Assembly: GCA_035720425.1 (NCBI GenBank)
Contig: DASTOB010000154.1
Location: 1-40,998, forward strand
Origin: DASTOB01 sp035720425
GTDB lineage: Bacteria > Chloroflexota > Limnocylindria > Limnocylindrales > CSP1-4
Direction: 5' to 3'
DNA length: 40,998 nucleotides
Shown: piece by piece, positions 1 to 6,920 of the stretch
Layout: each line of letters begins with the position of its first letter
Position numbering within the stretch: position 1 is the first letter of the stretch
Made by a program: the position numbers and the translations under genes
Notes under the pieces: generated by a model
What the model was told of the DNA's origin: nothing
Databases searched by the model: none
The model's input: the letters and a program-made list of their open reading frames with translations, nothing else

Positions 1-240
1 CCGGCCGCGGTCGCGCGCCTCGAGCTGGAGCTCGACGGCGTCGCGCCGGCCGCGGGTCAGCAGCTGTCGCTGTTCACGCCCCAGGCGGCGCGGAACGCGC
101 GGCTCGGCTGGCAGCTTGCCCGGCTCGCGCTGACGTTCGGCGAGGACCGCGTCCGACGGGTGGTTCTCGACGATCCTGACGCGCCGCTGCCGGAGCGGCG
201 CTGGTCGTGGCGGCCGGCGGTCGAGGAGGGAACTCGGTGA
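1..240 (+). CDS. ImuB-like Y-family DNA polymerase, C-terminal fragment
   Basis: Only the last 79 codons are in the window; the frame is open from base 1 to the TGA at 238-240. The peptide carries QLSLF (bases 61-75), which matches the beta-clamp-binding consensus QL[S/D]LF, followed by an Arg/Ala-rich helix region and a tail with LTFGEDRV and PERRWSWRP, the type of C-terminus found in ImuB/DinB-like proteins. ImuB is a catalytically inactive Y-family relative that links the DnaE2 polymerase to the sliding clamp during SOS mutagenesis. The call rests on this motif and on context: a DUF6504 gene overlaps its stop codon and a dnaE2 gene with a LexA box lies 1.6 kb on. An active DinB-type polymerase cannot be excluded because the catalytic part is outside the window. 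Confidence 0.7.
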   Translation, partial: PAAVARLELELDGVAPAAGQQLSLFTPQAARNARLGWQLARLALTFGEDRVRRVVLDDPDAPLPERRWSWRPAVEEGTR

Positions 241-485
241 CCCGCCTCCTGCGCGAGCACCCGCCGCTCGACGTGGAGCTCGACGCCGCCGGCCGGCTCG
301 TCGCGATCCGCTGGAACGGGCGGCGCGAAGCGGTCGAGGTGTGCAATCGCTGGCGGGTCGAGGAGGCGTGGTGGCGCGGCCCGATCGCCCGCGACTACTT
401 CAAGGTCGTCGGCCGCCAGTGGCTCGCGCTCGTCTATCTCGACCGGGTCGAGGGCACGTGGCACCTCGAGCGCCTGTACGACTAG
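237..485 (+). CDS. DUF6504 family protein of the ImuB-DnaE2 mutasome locus
   Basis: An 82-residue soluble protein. The GTG start at 237 overlaps the upstream TGA in a GTGA tetranucleotide, which argues for translational coupling to the ImuB-like gene; an earlier in-frame start at 207 would overlap that gene by more. The core holds VEVCNRWRVEEAWWRGPIA, then RDYFKV, LALVYLDR and a terminal GTWHLERLYD, a Trp/Tyr-rich pattern that I recognise as DUF6504. This family is typically encoded between imuB-like and dnaE2 genes in high-GC bacteria; its biochemical role is not established. Here the partner dnaE2 is not directly adjacent, being separated by an opposite-strand gene group. Function within the mutasome is inferred from position only. 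Confidence 0.75.
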   Translation: MTRLLREHPPLDVELDAAGRLVAIRWNGRREAVEVCNRWRVEEAWWRGPIARDYFKVVGRQWLALVYLDRVEGTWHLERLYD

Positions 486-492
486 GAAAGGG

Positions 493-507
493 GCGCCGAT
501 GCGGCGC
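493..507. terminator. Short GC hairpin between convergent genes
   Basis: GCGCCG and CGGCGC form a perfect 6-bp stem around a 3-nt ATG loop, just after the DUF6504 stop and before the stop of the opposite-strand small gene. Position suits a bidirectional terminator, but there is no T tract and the stem is short. Confidence 0.2.
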
Positions 508-513
508 GCCGGG

Positions 514-624
514 TCAGGCGATCGTGGCCGGGCCGCCCACGAGGAGCGTCACGAGGAGGAGGATGAGAAACAGGCCGACGACGAGCGCGAGCGCCCCGAC
601 GTCACGTGGCTGAGCCGTCTGCAC
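514..624 (-). CDS. 36-residue single-pass membrane protein
   Basis: A GTG start at 624-622 is preceded by a purine-rich GGGGGAAGGG ribosome binding site about 3 nt upstream. The product begins with a short polar stretch (VQTAQPRDV) and then has one long hydrophobic segment, residues 10-29, rich in Leu and Val, ending GGPATIA. This is a single transmembrane helix with almost no soluble part. I do not recognise a family. It is the last gene of an opposite-strand group (this gene, the 33-residue protein at 763-864, the lipoprotein at 885-1385, and the 39-residue protein at 1645-1764). Small size means the coding call depends on the ribosome binding site and the hydrophobic pattern. Confidence 0.45.
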   Translation of the reverse strand: MQTAQPRDVGALALVVGLFLILLLVTLLVGGPATIA

Positions 625-762
625 GGGCCCTTCCCCCAAGCTTCGCGGACCGGATCCCGGCCGATCCGCCGGTAGTGTAGCTGCGAATCGGGAGACGCGT
701 AAGGCGGCAGAATCGTTACGCGGCGTCCGCGAATCGCCACGCCGCGCCGGTGCGCCGAGCGG

Positions 763-864
763 TCAGGCGGCCTGCCAGGTCGCGAAAAAGATGAGCGCCA
801 CGAGGCCCATCAGGACGAGCGCCATCAGGCCCGCACCCACCGCATCACGCAGTCTCGGCTCCAT
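763..864 (-). CDS. 33-residue single-pass membrane protein
   Basis: The ATG at 864-862 follows a GGAGG site that overlaps the end of the upstream lipoprotein gene, so the two are probably co-transcribed and coupled. The peptide begins MEPRLRDAVGAG, with charged residues first, and then has one hydrophobic helix (about residues 11-30, with LMALVLMGLVALIFFATW) ending in QAA. The longer reading frame starting at 969 would run through the lipoprotein gene and is not believed. No family recognised; the layout suggests a small partner or stabiliser of the adjacent lipoprotein, which is speculation from proximity alone. Confidence 0.5.
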   Translation of the reverse strand: MEPRLRDAVGAGLMALVLMGLVALIFFATWQAA

Positions 865-884
865 CGACCGCCGGATCCTCCGTG

Positions 885-1385
885 CTACTCGAACGGGCAG
901 GCCGCCCCGAAGCGCACCGCCACGTGGGTCACCTCGCCGAGCGAGCGAATGACCGTCTCGATCCGGCAACCCCCGTCGGCGACCGAGTCGATGACCCGGC
1001 TGCCGTCCTCGAGCGGCCCGGACAGTGCCTCCGTACTGTACCCGGCACCCTCGAGGCCCGCCTGGAGCCAGGCGGTCACGATCCCGGGATCCTCGGGCAC
1101 GGCGAACTCAGCGCTGACCGCCTCGAATTCACCGGTCTCGGTCACGACGGAGCCGGGATAGCGCGGGAAGGCGGCGGGCAGGGCGTCCCAGATTCGGCCC
1201 CAGTCCGTGTCGGTCTGGGACACGATCGCCGGCGAAGCGGCTGGCGCGGTCGCGGTCGCCGGCGCGGACGCGGACGGCGATGGGGTGACGACCGGGGTAG
1301 CCTCGCCGCAGGCGACGAGCGCGACGGCTGTGAGGGACAGCGCGAGCGCGGCGCGGACGAGCGGAGGGCGGCGGGAGCGCGACAT
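885..1385 (-). CDS. Secreted lipoprotein of unknown function
   Basis: A 166-residue protein. The ATG at 1385 is chosen over the GTG at 1391 because GGAGG lies 5 nt before it. Residues 1-25 form a signal peptide with an Arg-rich n-region and a hydrophobic core, ending in a lipobox VALVAC with the lipidated Cys at residue 26. A Thr/Pro/Ser/Ala-rich linker follows (about residues 31-60), then a soluble domain of about 105 residues with WDALPAAFPRYPGS near its start and two later cysteines (GGCRIE and AACPFE) that could form a disulfide. I do not recognise the domain. The protein is expected on the outer face of the cytoplasmic membrane. It is encoded just before a 33-residue membrane protein. 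Confidence 0.8.
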   Translation of the reverse strand: MSRSRRPPLVRAALALSLTAVALVACGEATPVVTPSPSASAPATATAPAASPAIVSQTDTDWGRIWDALPAAFPRYPGSVVTETGEFEAVSAEFAVPEDPGIVTAWLQAGLEGAGYSTEALSGPLEDGSRVIDSVADGGCRIETVIRSLGEVTHVAVRFGAACPFE

Positions 1386-1499
1386 GGTCACCTCCGATCT
1401 CGGCGCAGCGGCCCGGCGGGCATCCTACCCCGGTTCGACCGGTGGCGCCGACGTGGGCAGGCGCCGGTTGGGCCGGTGGCGCCGGTGGCGCCGAAGTGG

Positions 1500-1536
1500 G
1501 CAGGACCCCGCCGCCCCCAGTGCGACGGGGTCCTGC
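1500..1536. terminator. Perfect 11-bp inverted repeat, terminator-like
   Basis: GCAGGACCCCG at 1500-1510 is exactly complementary to CGGGGTCCTGC at 1526-1536 across a 15-nt loop. On the minus strand it lies between the 39-residue gene at 1645-1764 and the lipoprotein gene, so it could end transcription of the former. There is no T run, so an attenuator or protein-binding site is equally possible. Confidence 0.4.
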
Positions 1537-1644
1537 GGCCAATGGCGCCCGCTCACCAGGCGCCGCCGGCGAGGTCGACGCCGGTCATCGCGACCGGTCG
1601 TCGCCGATCGTCCCGAGCCCCCAGGCGCGAGACGTTTGGTGATG

Positions 1645-1764
1645 TCAGACCGAGCTGGCCTCGGCGGCGAGCACGGCCGGGAGGAGGACGAGGATGAGCA
1701 GGGCGACCAGCGCGACGAGCGCTGCGCGAAGGGCGGCGGTGCGGGCGAGTGGCCGGATCTGCAT
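1645..1764 (-). CDS. 39-residue hydrophobic secreted or membrane peptide
   Basis: ATG at 1764-1762, TGA at 1647-1645. The product starts MQIRPLARTAALRA, a positively charged amphipathic stretch, followed by a strongly hydrophobic segment (about residues 14-32, with LVALVALLILVLLPAVL) and a short tail AAEASSV. It resembles either a membrane-anchored micropeptide or a signal peptide with only a tiny mature part after LAA. No clear Shine-Dalgarno site is visible. It is divergent from dnaE2, with the LexA-box region between them, so an SOS link is possible but not shown. The coding call rests on the charge and hydrophobicity layout. Confidence 0.4.
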   Translation of the reverse strand: MQIRPLARTAALRAALVALVALLILVLLPAVLAAEASSV

Positions 1765-1855
1765 GCGACAAAGACGTCTGGGACGCGCTCCATGTTTCGC
1801 CGCCGGACGGGAAATTCGGATGGCCGCCGGCGGGACGATCAGGGTATCAGAAACA

Positions 1856-1867
1856 GAACGGATGTTC
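1856..1867 (+). promoter_or_regulatory. LexA (SOS) box upstream of dnaE2
   Basis: GAACGGATGTTC is an exact match to GAAC-N4-GTTC, the DinR/LexA box of Gram-positive-type LexA proteins. It abuts the -10 element at 1868-1873 and lies 13 bp before the dnaE2 GTG start, so bound LexA would block RNA polymerase. LexA control of imuB/dnaE2 mutasome genes is well known in other bacteria. Confidence 0.8.
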
Positions 1868-1873
1868 TAGACT
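1868..1873 (+). promoter_or_regulatory. -10 element (TAGACT) of dnaE2
   Basis: TAGACT ends 7 nt before the GTG start at 1881, so transcription would begin at or next to the start codon. No Shine-Dalgarno site is visible, fitting a leaderless mRNA. Confidence 0.5.
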
Positions 1874-1880
1874 CGGCGAT

Positions 1881-4800
1881 GTGTCGCCTGCCTACGCCGA
1901 GCTGCACTGCCACACGAACTTCTCGTTCCTCGACGGGGCGTCCGCCCCGGACGAGCTGGTCGAGCGGGCGATCGAGCTCGGCCTGACCGGCCTCGCGGTG
2001 ACCGATCACCGGGGGTTGTACGGCGCCGTCCGATTCGTGTCGGCCGCGGAAGCCGCCGGCCTCCACCCCGTCGTCGGGACGGAAATCGAGCTGCGCGACG
2101 CGGCGGCGCCCGATCCCTTCGGGGTGGTCATGCCGCCCCGCCGTCGTCGCCGACCGCACGCGACCCGGCCGGTCGAGCCGCCGGGGGCCGGATCGACCGG
2201 ATCGACCGGATCGACCGGATCGACCGGGTCGGCCGGGTCGGCCGCCGTCGGGGGGCTGCCGGATCGGCCGGCGGCGGACCGTCCCCGCCTGCCCGGCCAC
2301 CGCGAGCCGGTCAAGGAGGACCTGCGTGGTATCGGCGATCGGCAGCGCGGCCCGCGGCTCGTGCTCCTCGCCCGCGACACCGTCGGGTACCGGACGCTGT
2401 GCCGGCTCATCTCGCGCGCCAACCTCGCCGGCACGAAAGGCGTGCCCCGGTTCGACCAGGCGCTCCTCGCCGCGCACACCGAATCGCTCGTCGCGCTGTC
2501 CGGCGGGCGGGGCGGCGAGATCGGCCGTCGGCTGCTGGTCGGCGATCGCGAGGGCGCGCGCGCCGTCGCGGAGCGGTACGGCGCACGGTTCGGCCGTGGT
2601 GGCTTCCTGATCGAGGTCTCGCACCACCTTCGGCCCGACGACGACTGGCTCGTCGGCGAGAGCGTCGGCCTCGCCCGCGAGCTCGAGTTGCCGCTCGTCG
2701 TCACGAACGCCGTCCACTACGCCCGGCCGGCGGACCGCGAGCTGCACGACGTACTGACCGCGATCCGGCACGGTCGGACGCTCGACACGCTCGGCCACCT
2801 GCGGCGGCCGGACGGCGAGGCGTACCTCAAGTCGGCCGACGGTCTGCTCGCCCTGCCGCCGGGCGACGGCTCGTTGGGGCGGGCCGTCGCGCGGGCCTGG
2901 GCCGACGGGATCGAGCGGGCGGCGGAGCTAGCGGCGTCGACCGCGATCGACCTCGGCTTCGAGCAGTACCGCTTCCCGGGGTTCCCGGTCCCGGACGGCG
3001 AGACGCCGTTCTCGTACCTCTCGCAGCTGTGCTGGGACGGCGCCCGGCGGCGCTACCACCCGTTCACCCCGGCCGTCGTACGCCAGCTCGCCCACGAGCT
3101 CGAGGTGATCGAGAAGACCGGGCTGGCCGAGTTCTTCCTCATCTGCTGGGACCTCATGCAGTTCGCCCGATCCCGGGGTATTCCGGCCCAGGGCCGGGGG
3201 AGCGCGGCCGATTCGATCGTCGCCTACGTCCTCGGCATCACCCGGGTCGACCCGATCCGCCACAACCTGCTGTTCGAGCGGTTCATCAACGAGGGGCGGA
3301 CCGCCTACCCGGACGTCGACATCGACTTCTCGTCCGAACGGCGCGAGGAGGTCATCCAGTACGTCTACGGACGCTACGGGCCGGAGCACACGGGGATGGT
3401 TTGCAACCTCGTGACGTATCGGGCCCGGTCGGCGGTGCGCGAGGTGGGCTCTGCGTTGGGGTTCCCGCGGCCGCTCGTCGACCGCGTGGCGAAGGCGCTC
3501 GAGACGTACGACAGCGTCATGGTCCGGCGCGACCTCGAGGCCGACGGGGGATTCGGCGAGTTCTTCCGTCGGCCGGGAGATGGGGAGGGGGAGCGGCCCG
3601 ACGGTGCGGCCGTGGCGGCAGGGATTGCGGAGGCGCGCGGCCTGACCGACCCGATGGGCCAGCTCCGGCACGCCCGGGGTGGGCGGATCGCCGGGGTCGT
3701 GTCGGGCCTGTCGGCCTCGGGTTCGGCCCCCTCGGCCTCGGGTTCGGCCCCGTCGGCCTCGGGTTCGGCCGCGTCGGCCCCGACCCGGTCGGCCCTGCCC
3801 GCGGCCTCGCCCGCCCGCCAATCGGCCCCGATGCTGCTCCCACCACCAAAATCGGGGGAAGATCGGCAGTACGACGGTCCGGACGGGTTCGGCCACGCTC
3901 GGGATGGGCTCGGTCCAGCGCAGGATGATCTCGATCGAGCGTGGAGTGGGCCTGGTCCGGCCGCGGGGATGGCCGACGGGTCGGCCTATCCGGGTGCCAA
4001 CCCCGGATTTGATGCTGGCAGCAGCACGAGGCGTGCGAGCGAGCCCGGCAGGGCCGATCCCGGGTCCTCTGCCCCACTCGCGATTCCCCTGGTCGCGTCG
4101 GCCGCGTCGACCACGTCGGCCACGTCGGTCGCGTCGGCCGCGTCGGTCGCGTCGGCCGCGTCGGCCGCGTCGACCGCGTCGACCGCGTCGGTCGCGTCGG
4201 CCGCGTCAACCGCGTCGGTCGCGTCGACCGCATCGGTCGCGGCTTCCGGCGGGGCGTATCGCCCCCATCAATGGCCCGAGCACGAAGGAGAGCCACAAGC
4301 CGCCGATCCGAACGGTGCCGGCCCCTCCTTGTCGGCCGCCACCCCTGGTCCCACGAATGGGAGCGATACGGGAGGCGACATGGGCAGGCCCGGGGTCGGG
4401 GAGCGGACGTTCCGCGTCCCGATCCCGCGTGCGGTATCGATGGGGGCGATACCGACCGGGGTAGGGCCGGCCATAGACGGGCCACGGCCTGTCGCCGGGG
4501 TAGGGCCGGCCATGGGGCTGGGCGAACCGGGGCGGGGGCCGGGGCCGGGGCCGGCCATGGGCCTGGGCGAGCCGGGGCCGGGGCCCGGCAACGGGACGTG
4601 GCCGACTGCCGCGGGCTCTGCCCCGGCGATCAGGCCCGGAGGCCGGGGCGACGATGAGGGTGGTCCCGGAGATACGCCGGCGAGCGTGGCCTGGCTCCGC
4701 GCGGGCAGAGGAACGGGCTACGGCCAGGGCGGACCCGGCCAGGGCGGACCCGGCCACGGCGGACCCGGCCACGGCCAGGGCGGACCCGGCCAGGGCGGAC

Positions 4801-6893
4801 CGAACCACGGCGAGCGTCGATCGGACCACGATCAGGGCGAACCCGGCCACGCCCCGCCGACGATCGATGGCCGAAGGCTCGACCCTGAGACCGGTGAGCT
4901 CGAGCCTCCCGGACGCCGCACCGACAAGCTGGGGCGTCCCAAGCACTGGGACCCGCCGCGCTCCTCGGTCGCCAGGGTGGAACCCGAGCTCCCGCCGCAG
5001 CCCCGGGGCGGCTCCACGAGGCACCTCTCCGACTGGGAGCGCTGGCTCGAGTTCTGCGCGCGAATCGACGGCTTCCCCCGCCACCTGTCCATCCATTCGG
5101 GCGGCATGCTCGTCACCGCCGCGCCGCTCATCGACATCGCGCCGCTCGAGCGGGCGACGATGAAGGACCGCGTCGTCGCCCAGTACGACAAGCGCGACGT
5201 CGAAACCCTCAAGCTCATCAAGCTCGACCTGCTCGGCCTCGGCATGCTTGCCGCGATCGACGAGACGGTGCAGCTCATCGAGCACGACTGTGCCGTCTGC
5301 CTCGACCTCGACCGGCTCCCCGAGGAGATCCCCGAGGTCTTCGCGATGCTCCAAGCGGCCGATACCGTTGGCGTCTTCCAGGTCGAGAGCCGGGCGCAGA
5401 TGCAAACGCTCCCCAAGTCCCGACCGCAGAGCCTCGACGATCTCGTCGTCGAGGTCGCGATCATCCGCCCGGGGCCGATCCAGGGGAACGCCGTCCACCC
5501 GTACCTCCGGCGCAAGCAGGGCCTCGAGCCGGTGACGTACCAGCACCCATCCCTCGAGCCGATCCTGCGCGAGACGCTCGGCGTGATCCTCTACCAGGAG
5601 CAGGTCATGAAGATCGCGATCGACGTCGCGGGCTTCACCCCCGCGGACTCCGACGGATTCCGCCGGGCGATGGGCACGTGGCGCTCGACGCGCGAGATGG
5701 AGAAGCTCCATCGGCAGTTCGTCGAGGGCTGTCTCCGCCAGCCCGGCATGACCGAGGAGACGGCGGAGGAGCTGTTCGGGAAGGTCGCCGCGTTCGCCAG
5801 CTTCGGCTTCGCCAAGTCGCACGCCGCCGCGTTCGCCCGGACGGCGTACGAATCGGCCTTCCTCAAGCTGTTCTACCCCGCCCAGTTCCTCGTCGGGCTC
5901 ATCAACGCGCAACCGATGGGCTTCTACCCGGTCGAGGTGCTCGTCAACGACGCGAAGCGCCACGGTGTCGGCGTGCTGCCGGTCGACGTCAACGCGAGCG
6001 CGTACCGGACGACGACCGAATGGGTCGGGCCCGACGGCGGCCCGGAGCCCGTTCGCTCACCGGCCTGTTTCGTTCCGTCGACGGCCGCGCGCGACCGGTG
6101 GGCGGCCGACAGCGCGCCGGGCTGGGGCGTCCGCCTCGGGCTCCACCTCGTGAAGGGGATCGGTGAGCAGCACGAGGCGCTGCTCGATGCCGAGCGGGAG
6201 CGCGGCCCGTACACGAGCCTCGCCGACGTCGTCGAGCGGACGGGACTGCCGGAGGAGGTTATCGAGCGGTTGATCCGCGTCGGCGCTCTCGACTCACTCG
6301 GGCGGCCGAGGCGGGAGCTGCTCTGGCAGCTCCGCGAGGTGGCGGGATCGGTGCGAGCGGCCGTTCCCGGACCGGTGGCGGGGAGGCCGATGGACCTGCG
6401 CCTGCCGGCGACCGATGCGCCGGCGCTGCCGGCGCTGACCGAGGTCGAGCGGCTCGGCGACGCCTATGCGGTCGTGGGCCTCGACGCGCGGCGGCAGGTC
6501 GTCGAGCTGTTCCGCCCGGCGCTCGAGCGACTCGGGGCGGTGACGAACGCCGCGCTCGCGGAACGCCGGCCGGGGCCGATCCGGATCGGTGGCCTCGTGG
6601 TCACCCGCCAGCACCCGATGACCGCGCGCGGGACGGTCTTCCTCGCCCTCGAGGACGAGACGGGCATGGTCAACGTCACGCTCTGGCCGGACACCTGGCA
6701 GCGGCTGCGCGGGGTCGTCCGGCGGCACGCCCTGCTCCTCGTCGACGGGGAGCTCCAGCGCGAGGCGTCGGTCGTCAACGTCGTCGCCCACGACGTGCGC
6801 GCGTTGCCGGAGGTCGCGCGCCCGGTCGGCGGTCCGGATCGGCCGGACGGAGTGCGCCAGCTCGGTCAGGCCGGGATGCGCCGCCTCGGCTGA
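1881..6893 (+). CDS. dnaE2: Error-prone DNA polymerase III alpha subunit DnaE2 (ImuC) with giant low-complexity insertion
   Basis: C-family polymerase that carries out SOS-induced translesion synthesis with ImuB. The GTG at 1881 is chosen because the -10 and LexA box lie just upstream and ELHCHTNFSFLDG, the start of the PHP domain, follows at once. The product is 1670 residues; DnaE2 proteins are usually about 1050-1150. Visible parts: PHP domain from residue 7; a low-complexity insert at about 73-151 with STG repeats; the palm motif PDVDIDFSSERREEVIQYV with catalytic Asp480 and Asp482; an insert at about 565-1047 made of repeat blocks; HLSIHSGGM; the third palm aspartate in KLDLLGLG (Asp1116); QVMKIAIDVAGF and the thumb/fingers; and a C-terminal OB fold (about 1570-1645). 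The reading frame stays open through both inserts. DnaE2 rather than DnaE1 is inferred from the LexA box and the ImuB/DUF6504 neighbours. Whether the long insert is translated and tolerated is unknown. Confidence 0.88.
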   Translation: MSPAYAELHCHTNFSFLDGASAPDELVERAIELGLTGLAVTDHRGLYGAVRFVSAAEAAGLHPVVGTEIELRDAAAPDPFGVVMPPRRRRRPHATRPVEPPGAGSTGSTGSTGSTGSAGSAAVGGLPDRPAADRPRLPGHREPVKEDLRGIGDRQRGPRLVLLARDTVGYRTLCRLISRANLAGTKGVPRFDQALLAAHTESLVALSGGRGGEIGRRLLVGDREGARAVAERYGARFGRGGFLIEVSHHLRPDDDWLVGESVGLARELELPLVVTNAVHYARPADRELHDVLTAIRHGRTLDTLGHLRRPDGEAYLKSADGLLALPPGDGSLGRAVARAWADGIERAAELAASTAIDLGFEQYRFPGFPVPDGETPFSYLSQLCWDGARRRYHPFTPAVVRQLAHELEVIEKTGLAEFFLICWDLMQFARSRGIPAQGRGSAADSIVAYVLGITRVDPIRHNLLFERFINEGRTAYPDVDIDFSSERREEVIQYVYGRYGPEHTGMVCNLVTYRARSAVREVGSALGFPRPLVDRVAKALETYDSVMVRRDLEADGGFGEFFRRPGDGEGERPDGAAVAAGIAEARGLTDPMGQLRHARGGRIAGVVSGLSASGSAPSASGSAPSASGSAASAPTRSALPAASPARQSAPMLLPPPKSGEDRQYDGPDGFGHARDGLGPAQDDLDRAWSGPGPAAGMADGSAYPGANPGFDAGSSTRRASEPGRADPGSSAPLAIPLVASAASTTSATSVASAASVASAASAASTASTASVASAASTASVASTASVAASGGAYRPHQWPEHEGEPQAADPNGAGPSLSAATPGPTNGSDTGGDMGRPGVGERTFRVPIPRAVSMGAIPTGVGPAIDGPRPVAGVGPAMGLGEPGRGPGPGPAMGLGEPGPGPGNGTWPTAAGSAPAIRPGGRGDDEGGPGDTPASVAWLRAGRGTGYGQGGPGQGGPGHGGPGHGQGGPGQGGPNHGERRSDHDQGEPGHAPPTIDGRRLDPETGELEPPGRRTDKLGRPKHWDPPRSSVARVEPELPPQPRGGSTRHLSDWERWLEFCARIDGFPRHLSIHSGGMLVTAAPLIDIAPLERATMKDRVVAQYDKRDVETLKLIKLDLLGLGMLAAIDETVQLIEHDCAVCLDLDRLPEEIPEVFAMLQAADTVGVFQVESRAQMQTLPKSRPQSLDDLVVEVAIIRPGPIQGNAVHPYLRRKQGLEPVTYQHPSLEPILRETLGVILYQEQVMKIAIDVAGFTPADSDGFRRAMGTWRSTREMEKLHRQFVEGCLRQPGMTEETAEELFGKVAAFASFGFAKSHAAAFARTAYESAFLKLFYPAQFLVGLINAQPMGFYPVEVLVNDAKRHGVGVLPVDVNASAYRTTTEWVGPDGGPEPVRSPACFVPSTAARDRWAADSAPGWGVRLGLHLVKGIGEQHEALLDAERERGPYTSLADVVERTGLPEEVIERLIRVGALDSLGRPRRELLWQLREVAGSVRAAVPGPVAGRPMDLRLPATDAPALPALTEVERLGDAYAVVGLDARRQVVELFRPALERLGAVTNAALAERRPGPIRIGGLVVTRQHPMTARGTVFLALEDETGMVNVTLWPDTWQRLRGVVRRHALLLVDGELQREASVVNVVAHDVRALPEVARPVGGPDRPDGVRQLGQAGMRRLG
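2190..2243 (+). repeat. 9-bp tandem repeat inside dnaE2 (PHP region)
   Basis: About six copies of GGATCGACC/GGGTCGGCC encode alternating Gly-Ser-Thr/Ala triplets in the first low-complexity insert of DnaE2. The unit is a multiple of three, so copy-number change keeps the frame. Confidence 0.85.
3711..3779 (+). repeat. 21-bp tandem repeat inside dnaE2
   Basis: Just over three near-identical 21-bp units (TCGGCCTCGGGTTCGGCCCCG) encode SASGSAP-type heptapeptides at the start of the large insertion in the palm region. Confidence 0.85.
4095..4239 (+). repeat. 9-bp tandem repeat array inside dnaE2
   Basis: About 16 units of the type GCGTCGGCC with T/C/A variants at the third and following positions encode Ala-Ser-Ala/Val/Thr triplets. 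The unit length preserves the reading frame. Confidence 0.85.
4458..4589 (+). repeat. Imperfect GC-rich repeats inside dnaE2
   Basis: GTAGGGCCGGCCAT occurs twice and GGCCATGGGSCTGGGCGARC twice, joined by GGGGCC runs. They encode GVGPA, GLGEPG and GPGPG blocks of the large insertion. Confidence 0.7.
4722..4801 (+). repeat. 15-bp tandem repeat inside dnaE2
   Basis: Five to six units of GGCCAGGGCGGACCC (some with CAC for CAG) encode Gly-Gln/His-Gly-Gly-Pro pentapeptides. One unit carries an extra 6 bp, again keeping the frame. Confidence 0.8.
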
Positions 6894-6920
6894 ATCGGTT
6901 ATCGGCTGCCCCGAGCCCTG

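Noticed and set aside
1553..1588. An 11-residue minus-strand peptide (MTGVDLAGGAW) just before the 11-bp inverted repeat
   Set aside because: Placement before a terminator-like hairpin suggests a leader peptide, but it is too short, has no ribosome binding site and no run of regulatory codons.
3570..5025. The dnaE2 insertion as an intein
   Set aside because: No Cys or Ser splice junction, Hint blocks or homing endonuclease motifs; the content is short tandem repeats.
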